A stretch of DNA of 64,000 nucleotides from Providencia alcalifaciens DSM 30120. GTDB taxonomy: Bacteria; Pseudomonadota; Gammaproteobacteria; Enterobacterales; Enterobacteriaceae. The DNA is taken from positions 62,001-126,000 of the forward strand of contig NZ_ABXW01000047.1 of NCBI RefSeq assembly GCF_000173415.1. Reading direction: 5' to 3'. The notes under the pieces were generated by a model. The model saw nothing but the letters and a program-made list of their open reading frames with translations. It had not been told where the DNA came from and made no database searches. The position numbers and the translations under genes were made by a program. Positions 16,781 to 27,546 of this stretch are shown one piece after another (positions within the stretch are counted from its first letter, which is position 1; every line of letters begins with the position of its first letter).

Positions 16781-18241
16781 TCAATGAGTGCTAGTTACCT
16801 GTTCGTTTGGTGCCGATTGTACTGGATTTTTGCCAAAAAGATTACCGATCAAAAAGGCAATTAAGCTGAGGATCAGCGATGGGACAATCGCGTGAAAGCC
16901 CATAATTTCAATCTTAAATGACGCAAAAATAGCGTAACAGACTCCACCCACAATCATTCCACTTAGCGCCCCAGTACCATTGGCTTTTTCCCAATAAAGT
17001 CCAAGAACCAGCGGCCACAGGAATACGGCCTCTAACCCACCAAAAGCTAGCAAGTTCAACCAGATAATCATTTGTGGTGGATTCCATGCTGCAATCAGCA
17101 GTAACGCGCCTAAAATCAAGGTTGAGAAGCTGGAAATTCGCGCTAACTTTTTCTCATTCTTAATCTGCTGAGGAGCTGCATTGAGGTAGATATCTTTCAC
17201 GATCGTCGCCGAAGATTGTAGTAATTGGGCGTTAATGGTGGACATAATGGCTGCCATTGGCGCCGCAAGGAAAATTCCCGCAGCGAACGGAGGAAGCACC
17301 TGTACCATTAGGGTAGGAATAACTTGGTCTGGGATGGTTAAGTCAGGTAACACCGCCCGCCCTAAGGCGCCAGCAAAGTGCATACCAAACATCAAGATAG
17401 CCATCACAATCGTCCCAATAATGATTCCCTTATGGACGGCTTTACTGTCTTTATAAGAGATACAACGTACGGCGGTGTGTGGCAAACCAATCACACCAAA
17501 GCACACTAATACCCAAAATGATGCGAGGAAGGGGCCACTGAGAATATCGTCAGCACCTTCTGGTGAAACCAGTTTAGGATCGATGGCATGCATTTTTTCT
17601 ATGGCAGCCGGTAAACCTCCCGCGTGATAGATAATTGCAACCAGCAGGATGACGGTGCCTAATAGCATGACGAGCCCTTGCAAGGCATCGTTAAGGACGC
17701 TCGCCCGAAAACCACCGATAGCAGTATACAGTGCGATAGAGACACCAAAAATGAGTAGTCCGTATGTGTAGGGAATGCCTGCCGCAGTTTCAAGTAATCG
17801 AGCACCGCCGATAAATTGCACGGTCATTGCGCCAAAGAACGCGACTAATAAACTGACACTTGCAAACCAAACTAAAAAACGGCTTTGGTAGCGGGCGTAC
17901 AGCATGTCGTTAAGAGTAACGGCATTATAGCGTCGTGCGAGGATTGCGAATTTTTTGCCAAGTACACCCAAAGATAGCCAAATGGCAGGCAGTTGGATCA
18001 TGGCAAGGAGTACCCAGCCTAATCCATATTTGTAGGCGGCTCCGGGTCCCCCAATGAAGGAACTGGCGCTGATATAGGTCGCCGTGATCGTCATGGCTAA
18101 GACAAAGCCGCCCATAGAGCGATTGCCGAGGAAATACTCGTTAAGAAACTCGCCTTTCGTGCGTTTTTTATAAGCGTAGAGCGAAAGGAGAAAAACGAGG
18201 AGCAGATAGCCAACTAGGGGCAGAAGTACTTCAGTCTGCAT
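16781..18241 (-). CDS. panF: Sodium/pantothenate symporter
   Basis: Imports pantothenate, the precursor of coenzyme A, with sodium. This 486-residue protein of the solute:sodium symporter family has about thirteen hydrophobic segments. Family motifs include FLNEYFLGNRSMGGFVLAMT (residues 32-51), TYISASSFIGGPGAAY, the sodium-site region GGFRASVLNDALQG, and AAPMAAIMSTINAQLLQSSA. The start overlaps the yhdT stop by 11 bases, so the two are coupled. As in E. coli it follows yhdT and precedes prmA. Confidence 0.97.
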   Translation of the reverse strand: MQTEVLLPLVGYLLLVFLLSLYAYKKRTKGEFLNEYFLGNRSMGGFVLAMTITATYISASSFIGGPGAAYKYGLGWVLLAMIQLPAIWLSLGVLGKKFAILARRYNAVTLNDMLYARYQSRFLVWFASVSLLVAFFGAMTVQFIGGARLLETAAGIPYTYGLLIFGVSIALYTAIGGFRASVLNDALQGLVMLLGTVILLVAIIYHAGGLPAAIEKMHAIDPKLVSPEGADDILSGPFLASFWVLVCFGVIGLPHTAVRCISYKDSKAVHKGIIIGTIVMAILMFGMHFAGALGRAVLPDLTIPDQVIPTLMVQVLPPFAAGIFLAAPMAAIMSTINAQLLQSSATIVKDIYLNAAPQQIKNEKKLARISSFSTLILGALLLIAAWNPPQMIIWLNLLAFGGLEAVFLWPLVLGLYWEKANGTGALSGMIVGGVCYAIFASFKIEIMGFHAIVPSLILSLIAFLIGNLFGKNPVQSAPNEQVTSTH

Positions 18242-18473
18242 CTTTCTCCTCCAGAGGGATATCTTTGAATACGAGTTTTACCATCATGATACATAGCACA
18301 ATAAAGATGATAGGGAGAATCAGACATGACCACTCAAACCACAACGGTAGTCCTGTAACACCAAGAGTATTACTGGGTAGATAGGCGCAGAGTAACCAAC
18401 CTAGCAAATAGGCAATCGTCAGATATAACGCCCAACGAGCTTCCCTGTTTGATTGAAGAAAACGTTTGTCCAT
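18231..18473 (-). CDS. yhdT: Small two-helix membrane protein YhdT
   Basis: An 80-residue inner-membrane protein (DUF997), the same length as in E. coli. It has two hydrophobic helices (about 15-37 and 47-69) and an acidic tail (DIPLEEKDAD). Such genes precede sodium symporters like panF and may be accessory subunits, but the role is unproven. The strong GAGGAGG site seven bases before the ATG at 18473 decides the start. The longer frame to 18584 overlaps the accC terminator and is not used. Confidence 0.93.
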   Translation of the reverse strand: MDKRFLQSNREARWALYLTIAYLLGWLLCAYLPSNTLGVTGLPLWFEWSCLILPIIFIVLCIMMVKLVFKDIPLEEKDAD

Positions 18474-18583
18474 TCGTTTTTCCTCCTCATGTTGACAAAA
18501 ATAATCGGGGGATTGTACGACAATCTGAGTGGGGAGTGTTAAAAATAGCATAATAAAACCGATAATCTGGTTATTTATAGGCA

Positions 18584-18620
18584 AAAAAATACCGGAAAAA
18601 GGCTTTCCGGTATTTGTTTT
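18584..18620 (-). terminator. Terminator after accC
   Basis: On the minus strand AATACCGGAAA pairs with TTTCCGGTATT (arms 18588-18598 and 18604-18614) and is followed by seven T. It separates accBC from yhdT-panF, so the latter needs its own promoter or read-through. Confidence 0.88.
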
Positions 18621-18650
18621 GGATGATGAAAATATCGACTATTCAGCTTA

Positions 18651-19997
18651 TTATTCTTGAATACCGAGTTTTTTCTCCAAATAGTGGATGTTGGTTCCAC
18701 CTTTGGCAAAGTTTTCATCATTCATGATCATCTGTTGTAATTCGATGTTGGTTTTAATTCCATCGATGATTAATTCGTTCAACGCGTTTTTCATACGAGC
18801 AATCGCGATGTCACGAGTTTCACCATAAGTAATTAATTTACCAATCATTGAGTCATAGTACGGAGGAACAGAGTAGCCTGCGTAAATATGAGATTCCCAA
18901 CGAACACCGAAGCCACCCGGAGAGTGGAAACGCGTGATTTTACCTGGGCTAGGCAGGAATGTATGCGGGTCTTCTGCGTTGATACGACACTCAATCGCAT
19001 GACCGTGAACATTAATTTGATCCTGAGTCACCGATAATGGTAAACCAGATGCCACACGCAGCTGTTCTTTGATTAAGTCAACGCCGGTGATCATTTCTGT
19101 CACTGGGTGCTCAACCTGAATACGGGTGTTCATTTCGATGAAATAGAATTCGCCGTTTTCAAATAAGAACTCAAAAGTACCTGCGCCACGATAACCGATT
19201 TCAATACACGCATTTGCACAGCGTTCACCGATATGACGGCGAATTTCAGGGGTAATTCCCGGCGCTGGTGCTTCTTCAACCACTTTTTGGTGGCGGCGTT
19301 GCATTGAACAGTCACGTTCTGCTAAATAAATAGCATGACCCTGACCATCTGCCATCACTTGGATTTCAACGTGACGAGGGTTTTCAAGGAATTTCTCCAT
19401 GTAAACCATATCGTTGTTGAATGCAGCTTTTGCTTCTGCTCGGGTCAGGTTAATGGAAGATTCTAAATCTTTTTCATTACGGACCACTCGCATACCACGA
19501 CCACCACCACCACCAGATGCTTTGATGATAACTGGGAAGCCGATGCGTTTAGCAATTGCTTTGTTCTTTTCAGTATCGTTGCCTAATGGACCATCAGAAC
19601 CCGGTACACAAGGAACGCCTGCTTTTTTCATCGCGCTAATCGCAGAAACCTTGTCACCCATTAGGCGGATGGTTTCAGCTTTTGGCCCGATAAAAATGAA
19701 GCCTGATTGTTCTACTTGCTCTGCAAAGTCAGCGTTTTCAGACAGGAAACCGTAGCCTGGGTGAATCGCTTGTGCGCCTGTGATTTCAGCCGCAGCAATG
19801 ATCGCAGGGATGTTCAAGTAGCTTTTTGCCGATGCGGCAGGACCAATACAAATAGTTTCGTCTGCCAGCAATACGTGTTTTAAATCTCTATCTGCCGTGG
19901 AGTGAACCGCAACAGTTTTGATGCCGAGTTCTTTACATGCACGCAGAATACGCAGTGCAATTTCTCCACGGTTTGCGATAACAATTTTTTCCAGCAT
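18651..19997 (-). CDS. accC: Biotin carboxylase subunit of acetyl-CoA carboxylase
   Basis: Carboxylates the biotin on AccB with bicarbonate and ATP, the first half of malonyl-CoA formation. It has 448 residues (E. coli 449). It is an ATP-grasp enzyme: [15 protein letters not shown] at the N-terminus, the glycine-rich lid [12 protein letters not shown] (about 159-170), [19 protein letters not shown], and the catalytic [14 protein letters not shown] (about 288-301). The ATG at 19997 is 12 bases after the accB stop, as expected for the accBC pair whose products are made in ratio. Confidence 0.98.
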   Translation of the reverse strand: MLEKIVIANRGEIALRILRACKELGIKTVAVHSTADRDLKHVLLADETICIGPAASAKSYLNIPAIIAAAEITGAQAIHPGYGFLSENADFAEQVEQSGFIFIGPKAETIRLMGDKVSAISAMKKAGVPCVPGSDGPLGNDTEKNKAIAKRIGFPVIIKASGGGGGRGMRVVRNEKDLESSINLTRAEAKAAFNNDMVYMEKFLENPRHVEIQVMADGQGHAIYLAERDCSMQRRHQKVVEEAPAPGITPEIRRHIGERCANACIEIGYRGAGTFEFLFENGEFYFIEMNTRIQVEHPVTEMITGVDLIKEQLRVASGLPLSVTQDQINVHGHAIECRINAEDPHTFLPSPGKITRFHSPGGFGVRWESHIYAGYSVPPYYDSMIGKLITYGETRDIAIARMKNALNELIIDGIKTNIELQQMIMNDENFAKGGTNIHYLEKKLGIQE

Positions 19998-20009
19998 GGA
20001 AACGCCTCG

Positions 20010-20480
20010 TTATTCGATGACAACTAATGGCTCGTCAAATTCTATTGCATCACCGTTTTGCAACAAAATAGCTTTAACAACACCAGCTTTATCTGCTTCA
20101 ATTTGGTTCATCATTTTCATCGCTTCAACGATGCAAAGAGGATCGCCAACTTTGACTGTTTGACCAACTTCAACAAATGGTTTTGCTTCTGGGCTTGGTG
20201 AGCGGTAGAAGGTACCAACCATTGGTGAGCGAACTTGGTGACCAGAAACTGCCGCAGGTGCTGCTGGAGCTGCTGCTTCTTGTGCTGGAGCAACCGCGTT
20301 AGCTAATGCAGGTTGTTGAGCAACTGGTGCTGAGTAGAACTGTTGAGGTGCAGCCATCATTTGAGATGCTGGTGATACACGACTGATACGTACTGACTCT
20401 TCACCTTCAGAAATTTCCAGTTCAGAAATGCCAGACTCTTCAACAAGCTCGATCAGCTTTTTAATTTTACGAATATCCAT
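20010..20480 (-). CDS. accB: Biotin carboxyl carrier protein of acetyl-CoA carboxylase
   Basis: A 156-residue carrier that shuttles carboxybiotin between AccC and the AccAD transferase. The N-terminal segment ([23 protein letters not shown]) is followed by an Ala/Pro/Gln-rich flexible linker (about 40-80) and the lipoyl-like biotinyl domain with its thumb. Biotin is attached to the lysine of [13 protein letters not shown] (about residue 122). It is cotranscribed with accC and sits 18 bases downstream of aroQ. In E. coli the AccB protein represses its own operon. No such site can be read here. Confidence 0.98.
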   Translation of the reverse strand: MDIRKIKKLIELVEESGISELEISEGEESVRISRVSPASQMMAAPQQFYSAPVAQQPALANAVAPAQEAAAPAAPAAVSGHQVRSPMVGTFYRSPSPEAKPFVEVGQTVKVGDPLCIVEAMKMMNQIEADKAGVVKAILLQNGDAIEFDEPLVVIE

Positions 20481-20498
20481 GGATATGATTCCGTACTC

Positions 20499-20963
20499 TT
20501 ATAATTGGATTGAATTAATTAGTTGCACACGGTTTACCGCGGCTTGTAATGCAAAACTGTAACCCTCAGCACCAAGACCACAAATAACTCCACTGGATAT
20601 ATCGGAGAAATAGGAGTGATGGCGAAAGGATTCTCTAGCATAAATATTAGACAAGTGGATCTCAATAAATGGGATACTCACCGCTAATAGCGCATCACGC
20701 AGAGCAACACTTGTATGCGTGAATGCGGCCGGGTTGATTAGGATATAATCAACATTACCTTGTGCTGCATGAATTCTATCGATAAGTTCATGCTCTGCAT
20801 TTGACTGAAAATGGCTCAGTTTCACCCCTAGCTTTTCTGCTTCTTGCATCAGGTTCGATACAATGTCAGAAAGCGACCGCGCTCCATATTTCTCAGGTTC
20901 TCTAGAACCTAGCATATTTAAGTTCGGTCCGTTAAGGAGCAAAATATGAGTATCTTCTGTCAT
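20499..20963 (-). CDS. aroQ: Type II 3-dehydroquinate dehydratase
   Basis: Removes water from 3-dehydroquinate in the shikimate pathway. The 154 residues are of the dodecameric flavodoxin-like type II family. The active-site tyrosine lies in [17 protein letters not shown] (about residues 11-27), with the substrate loop [29 protein letters not shown], and the catalytic histidine near FIEIHLSN. Enterics such as E. coli usually use the type I enzyme AroD. Type II AroQ just before accBC is the arrangement seen in Proteus, Yersinia and Haemophilus as I recall. It is the likely first gene of aroQ-accB-accC. Confidence 0.96.
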   Translation of the reverse strand: MTEDTHILLLNGPNLNMLGSREPEKYGARSLSDIVSNLMQEAEKLGVKLSHFQSNAEHELIDRIHAAQGNVDYILINPAAFTHTSVALRDALLAVSIPFIEIHLSNIYARESFRHHSYFSDISSGVICGLGAEGYSFALQAAVNRVQLINSIQL

Positions 20964-21197
20964 TGTGTTGCTAACTCCGACGATATGTCAATAATCCGAC
21001 AACATAACGCGATGTTGACGGTTTGTCATCTTTTATCATAAAAATAAATAGATTTTTGACTGACAAGGAAGAGCATTATAATTATTTCGTCGCATATAGC
21101 AGCAAAATACTGGTCTTATCAGAGAAATTACCCGAATTTATTTTAGAAATTGTGCCGTAATCCACATTGTGGCAGCACAATGATGGATATTGATGAT

Positions 21198-22178
21198 TTA
21201 ATTTTGAAGGTTTACTAGGGTACGCCCAGTGACTTCATTTTTTAAGAGTTTTTTTGCATATTCCACACACTCTTCTAAGGATATCTCTCTGCTGACTTGT
21301 CCATAAAACGTGTCAGGCAAGAGTTGTGCTAATCGTTCCCACACTTTTGAGCGTTTAGCTGCAGGGTAGTAAACCGAATCGACTCCTTGTAGACGAACAT
21401 TGCGTAAAATGAATGGCATAACGGTTGTTGGTAGAGTGAATCCGCCAGCAAGTCCACATGCTGCTACAGCTCCATTATAGTTCACTTGTGCTAAAATATT
21501 GGCGAGCACGTCACCACCAACGGTGTCGATTGCACCCGCCCAACGTTGTTTATCTAATGGCTTCGCGGGATGCGTAAATTCACTGCGTGGAAGCACACTT
21601 TTTGCGCCAATCTGCAGCAAATAGTCATGATTTTCTTCTCGCCCCGAAATAGCGACAACGTGGTAGCCTAATAAAGACAGTAGTTGAGTGGCAATACTTC
21701 CGACTCCACCACTGGCACCACTGACCAGAATGTCGCCACTTTCAGGGGTAATGCCTGCCTCTTCAAGCGCGTTGACACAGAGCATCGCGGTAAATCCTGC
21801 GGTACCAATAACCATGGCGTGTTTCAGTGATAATGATTCAGGAAGAGGCGTTAAATAATCAGCGGGAACTTTTGCTTGGGTGGCAAGTCCCCCCCAATGG
21901 GTTTCTCCCACTCCCCAGCCGGTGAGTAAAACATGTTGACCAATATGGAAACGGGGATCTTCACTGTGATGAACAATGCCTGAAAAATCAATACCTGGGA
22001 CCATGGGATATTGACGGACAACCCCCGCTTTTCCATTAATTGCGAGCGCATCTTTATAGTTAATTGTCGACCAGTGAATATCGATGATGACATCACCCTT
22101 AGGTAGTGACTCTGGAGAAACTTGATGAATTTCAGGAACGATTTTATCGTCTTGTTGCTGTAAAACGAGCGCTTTCAT
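21198..22178 (-). CDS. acuI: Acrylyl-CoA reductase (NADPH), YhdH family
   Basis: A 326-residue medium-chain dehydrogenase/reductase without zinc. AcuI enzymes reduce acryloyl-CoA to propionyl-CoA and protect the cell from this electrophile. Visible features are DIHWSTINYKDALAI, GIDFSGIV, TGWGVGETHWGG (about 91-102), the NADPH Rossmann motif SGASGGVGSIATQL (about 153-166), and GAIDTVGGDVL, all conserved with E. coli AcuI (324 residues). The gene is transcribed toward aroQ, with 234 bases between them. In E. coli csrD follows on the other side, but here mreB does. Confidence 0.93.
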   Translation of the reverse strand: MKALVLQQQDDKIVPEIHQVSPESLPKGDVIIDIHWSTINYKDALAINGKAGVVRQYPMVPGIDFSGIVHHSEDPRFHIGQHVLLTGWGVGETHWGGLATQAKVPADYLTPLPESLSLKHAMVIGTAGFTAMLCVNALEEAGITPESGDILVSGASGGVGSIATQLLSLLGYHVVAISGREENHDYLLQIGAKSVLPRSEFTHPAKPLDKQRWAGAIDTVGGDVLANILAQVNYNGAVAACGLAGGFTLPTTVMPFILRNVRLQGVDSVYYPAAKRSKVWERLAQLLPDTFYGQVSREISLEECVEYAKKLLKNEVTGRTLVNLQN

Positions 22179-23836
<1,658 letters not shown>

Positions 23837-23921
23837 ATCACGCCATAAGCAACTGGGGTTTTAGCTCCAGTTGCTTTGACTATTTTTTTATTCTCCGACC
23901 ATTAGCGAAACTTAGCCATAC

Positions 23922-24899
23922 ATGAAGCCAATTTTTAGGCGAGGTCCTTCCCTACAGTTACGCATTTTTATTGCAGTGATAATTGCATTGGTGCTGGTGG
24001 TGATTGACCATCGTTTCGAGCCTTTCAATAAAATCCGTAATTATTTAGACACGGCGGTTAGCCCATTCTATTTTTTAGCTAACGGACCTCGTCAGTTCCT
24101 CGATAATATCTCTGAAACCCTTTCAACGCGGGATCAACTCCAATTTGAGAATAAAGCCCTGCGCCAAGAGATATTGTTAAAAAAAGCAGATAACTTACTG
24201 CTTGAGCAGCTGAAACAAGAAAACGCCCGTCTGCGAGAGCTTTTAGGTTCCCCATTACGCCAAGACGAACACATGATGGTAACGCAGGTTATCTCAGGTG
24301 CGAACACACCTTATCGTGATCAAGTGGTCATTGATAAAGGAAGTAATGATGGTGTCTATGAAGGTCAGCCTGTCATTAGTGATAAAGGTGTGGTTGGGCA
24401 AGTGGTGGGAATCAGCAACTTTAATAGCCGCGTTTTATTAATTTGCGATACCGCTCATGCGTTACCGGTGCAAGTTTTACGTAATGATATTCGCGTTATC
24501 GCTGCCGGTTCTGGTTGTGCGGATGATTTACAGTTAGAGCCATTACCCGGAAATACAGATATTCGCGTTGGCGATGTACTAGTGACATCGGGGCTTGGCG
24601 GGCGATTCCCTGAAGGGTATCCCGTTGCGGTGGTTTCTGCGGTGAAGCATGATACTCAGCGTGCATATACCATCATTTCAGCTAGACCAAGCGCAGAATT
24701 ACAGCGTCTACGCTATTTACTCCTATTGTGGGGTAATGAAAATGATCCTAAAACTGCGTTACAGCCATCTGATGTTTACCGAGCGGCGAATGAGCGTTTA
24801 ATGAAAGTGTTGCCGCAGGTGTTACCAACGCCGAGTGAAATTCAAGGACCGCCATTGCCATCGTCCATGCAACCAGAACAAACTCAGTCACAGCCATAA
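23922..24899 (+). CDS. mreC: Cell-shape protein MreC
   Basis: A periplasmic scaffold of the elongasome that links MreB/MreD to PBP2. This 325-residue bitopic protein has one N-terminal membrane helix (about 12-32, IFIAVIIALVLVVID) and a coiled coil (about 68-105, rich in Glu, Leu and Lys). Two beta-barrel domains follow (SGANTPYRDQVVIDKGSNDGV, DVLVTSGLGGRFPEGYPVA). The C-terminal tail is Pro/Gln-rich (about 290-325), variable and probably disordered. It lies between mreB and mreD. Confidence 0.96.
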   Translation: MKPIFRRGPSLQLRIFIAVIIALVLVVIDHRFEPFNKIRNYLDTAVSPFYFLANGPRQFLDNISETLSTRDQLQFENKALRQEILLKKADNLLLEQLKQENARLRELLGSPLRQDEHMMVTQVISGANTPYRDQVVIDKGSNDGVYEGQPVISDKGVVGQVVGISNFNSRVLLICDTAHALPVQVLRNDIRVIAAGSGCADDLQLEPLPGNTDIRVGDVLVTSGLGGRFPEGYPVAVVSAVKHDTQRAYTIISARPSAELQRLRYLLLLWGNENDPKTALQPSDVYRAANERLMKVLPQVLPTPSEIQGPPLPSSMQPEQTQSQP

Positions 24900-24944
24900 G
24901 ATTGGATGAGAGAGACTGTATGATGAAGATGGGAGGGGATCATA

Positions 24945-25433
24945 ATGGATGAGTACCGTGGTAATGGGCGCATCATTATTTGGTTATCTTTTTTTATCGC
25001 ACTGATTTTACAGGTCATGCCTTGGCCTGAACAATTGGCGTTTTATCGACCAACATGGTTGCTGTTGATTTTGATTTACTGGGTGATGGCATTACCACAC
25101 CGAGTCAGTGTTGGCACTAGCTTTCTCTTAGGGATTATCGTCGATTCTATTCAAGGCTCGGCACTGGGCGTTCATGCCTTATCATTCAGCATCATTTGTT
25201 ATCTCGTGGCTTATAAGCACCAACTCCTGCGTAATATGGCACTTTGGCAGCAATCTTTGATTATTGTTGCGCTAACGGTGGTGCAAGATCTTGCTGTTTT
25301 CTGGGCTGAATTCCTTTCCTCGCAAGTCTTATTCCACCCTCAAGTATTCTGGAATAGTTTGGTGAATGGTATTCTGTGGCCGTGGCTATTTTTACTGTTA
25401 CGAAAGATTCGCCGTCAATTTTCAGTATGTTAA
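24945..25433 (+). CDS. mreD: Cell-shape membrane protein MreD
   Basis: A 162-residue protein of the inner membrane with five to six hydrophobic segments. It bridges MreC and MreB and works with PBP2/RodA. The N-terminus ([22 protein letters not shown]) and [22 protein letters not shown] match the family. GGAGGGG seven bases before the ATG at 24945 fixes the start. Length equals E. coli MreD. Confidence 0.96.
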   Translation: MDEYRGNGRIIIWLSFFIALILQVMPWPEQLAFYRPTWLLLILIYWVMALPHRVSVGTSFLLGIIVDSIQGSALGVHALSFSIICYLVAYKHQLLRNMALWQQSLIIVALTVVQDLAVFWAEFLSSQVLFHPQVFWNSLVNGILWPWLFLLLRKIRRQFSVC

Positions 25434-25469
25434 GATTGTGGCTGTTAATAATAACGGGAATAACAATTT

Positions 25470-26057
25470 ATGAGCTTAATTTATCTTGCATCAGGTTCAC
25501 CGAGACGACGTGAATTAGTCCAACTCTTAGGTTATTCCTTTGAAATTTTGCGCCCAGAAGTGGAAGAAAAATGGCAAGAAGGGGAGTCGCCTCAAGCCTA
25601 TGTGCAGCGCTTGGCGCGAGATAAATCACGAGCAGGTGTGGCTATTGCACCCGCGAATCACCCTGTTCTTGGCGCAGATACGATAGTGGTTCTCGAGGGT
25701 AAAATATTGGAAAAACCACGAGACGCTGCCCATGCTCAGCAAATCCTCAGTGACCTTTCAGGTAAAACACATCAGGTAATGACCGCCATTGCGGTGTCGA
25801 ATACGGATGAGACGTTAACCTCATTGATTACGACAGATGTGACATTCCGCGAGTTATCTTTGCTGGAAATACAGGATTATATACAATCGGGTGAGCCGAT
25901 GGATAAAGCGGGCGCTTACGGTATCCAAGGTTTGGGTGGGCGTTTTATCCGATGTATCAATGGTAGCTACCATGCGGTAGTGGGCTTACCATTGGTCGAA
26001 ACAGAAGAATTAATACAACGATTTTTAGCGTTAGGTGATGGTAAGGGGAATTCATGA
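25470..26057 (+). CDS. maf: Maf-like nucleotide pyrophosphatase (dTTP/UTP type)
   Basis: A 195-residue Maf/Ham1-fold enzyme, orthologous to E. coli YhdE by position. It hydrolyses dTTP, UTP and modified pyrimidine triphosphates to monophosphates, a house-cleaning role. The motifs are [16 protein letters not shown] at residues 5-20, the catalytic region [20 protein letters not shown] (about 66-85), and [13 protein letters not shown] (about 148-160). Its stop overlaps the rng ATG, so the two are translated together. Confidence 0.95.
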   Translation: MSLIYLASGSPRRRELVQLLGYSFEILRPEVEEKWQEGESPQAYVQRLARDKSRAGVAIAPANHPVLGADTIVVLEGKILEKPRDAAHAQQILSDLSGKTHQVMTAIAVSNTDETLTSLITTDVTFRELSLLEIQDYIQSGEPMDKAGAYGIQGLGGRFIRCINGSYHAVVGLPLVETEELIQRFLALGDGKGNS

Positions 26058-27523
26058 CTACGGAACTATTAGTAAACGTAACACCATCTGAAACGCGCGT
26101 CGCTTACATTGATGGTGGGATCTTACAAGAAATACATGTCGAACGAGAGGCGAAAAGAGGACTGGTAGGGAATATTTACAAAGGTCGCGTGAGCCGCGTT
26201 TTGCCCGGTATGCAGGCGGCCTTTGTTGATATTGGCCTTGATAAAGCAGCCTTTTTACACGCCTCTGACATTATGCCTCACACTGAATGTATCGCAGGTG
26301 ATGAGCAAAAAAATTTCCATGTGAGAGACATTGCCGAACTGGTAAAACAAGGGCAAGACCTAATCGTTCAAGTTGTTAAAGACCCGCTAGGCACAAAAGG
26401 CGCGCGTCTGACTACGGATATTACTTTACCTTCTCGCTACTTAGTTTTTATGCCGGGAGCTTCTCATGTAGGTGTTTCTCAACGTATTGATAGTGAAGAA
26501 GAAAGAGAGCGCTTAAAAGAGTGTGTTGCTCAATATTGTGACGAAAACGGTGGGTTTATCATTCGCACCGCCGCAGAAGGTGTGGCAGAAGAGGATGTTA
26601 AACAAGATGCCGCATTTTTAAAGCGTTTATGGGCGAAAGTGATTGAACGTAAAAAGCGTAATGTCACACGCACTAAAATTTACGGCGAGCTTTCACTGGC
26701 TTACCGAATTATTCGTGATTTTGCGGGAGCATCATTAGACCGTATTCGTGTCGATTCTCGTTTGACTTACTCTCAGCTTGAAGAGTTTATTGCGGAATAC
26801 GTGCCAGAAATGACGGCAAAACTTGAACTCTACCAAGGGAATCAGCCCATTTTTGATCTATTCGATGTGGAAAATGAAATCCAGCGGGCGATGGACAGAA
26901 AGGTTGAGTTAAAATCAGGGGGGTACCTGATTATCGACCAAACTGAGGCGATGACCACCATTGATATCAATACTGGGGCGTTTGTTGGTCACCGTAATTT
27001 AGAAGAAACTATCTTTAATACCAACGTCGAAGCCACTCAAGCCATTGCGCGTCAATTACGATTAAGAAACCTCGGTGGCATTATTATCATCGATTTTATT
27101 GATATGTCTGATGCAGAGCATCGCCGTCGCGTGCTTGCGTCGCTTGAGCAAGCACTGAGTAAAGATAAAGTAAAAACCACCATTAATGGCTTCTCTCAGC
27201 TAGGATTAGTGGAGATGACACGTAAAAGAACCCGTGAAAGTTTGGAGCATGTCCTGTGTGATACTTGCCCAACTTGCCAAGGTCGTGGCACAGTAAAATC
27301 CGTTGAAACGGTGTGCTATGAAATTTTACGTGAAATTGTCAGGGTTCATCGGACAATTGATGCAGATAGATTCTTAGTTTACGCTTCACAAGCCGTGGTA
27401 GATGTGCTGACAGGAGATGAATCTCACGCATTAGCGGAAGTTGAAATCTTTGTAGGGAAACAAGTTAAAGTGCAGACTGAGCCGTTATATAGCCAAGAAC
27501 GCTTTGATGTCGTCATGATGTAG
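26054..27523 (+). CDS. rng: Ribonuclease G
   Basis: An endoribonuclease of the RNase E/G family that matures the 5' end of 16S rRNA and cuts AU-rich single strands. It has 489 residues, the E. coli length. An S1 RNA-binding domain ([23 protein letters not shown], about 36-58) is followed by the DNase I-like catalytic part with magnesium ligands in [12 protein letters not shown] (about 301-312) and [12 protein letters not shown]. The zinc-link cysteines are in [11 protein letters not shown] (about 402-412). Its ATG overlaps the maf stop. Confidence 0.97.
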   Translation: MTTELLVNVTPSETRVAYIDGGILQEIHVEREAKRGLVGNIYKGRVSRVLPGMQAAFVDIGLDKAAFLHASDIMPHTECIAGDEQKNFHVRDIAELVKQGQDLIVQVVKDPLGTKGARLTTDITLPSRYLVFMPGASHVGVSQRIDSEEERERLKECVAQYCDENGGFIIRTAAEGVAEEDVKQDAAFLKRLWAKVIERKKRNVTRTKIYGELSLAYRIIRDFAGASLDRIRVDSRLTYSQLEEFIAEYVPEMTAKLELYQGNQPIFDLFDVENEIQRAMDRKVELKSGGYLIIDQTEAMTTIDINTGAFVGHRNLEETIFNTNVEATQAIARQLRLRNLGGIIIIDFIDMSDAEHRRRVLASLEQALSKDKVKTTINGFSQLGLVEMTRKRTRESLEHVLCDTCPTCQGRGTVKSVETVCYEILREIVRVHRTIDADRFLVYASQAVVDVLTGDESHALAEVEIFVGKQVKVQTEPLYSQERFDVVMM

Positions 27524-27546
27524 CATTTTGCTTGAAGGAGAAACTG

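Noticed and set aside
19414-19755. 113-codon plus-strand ORF inside accC
   Set aside because: Antisense shadow. accC is certain from motifs on the other strand.
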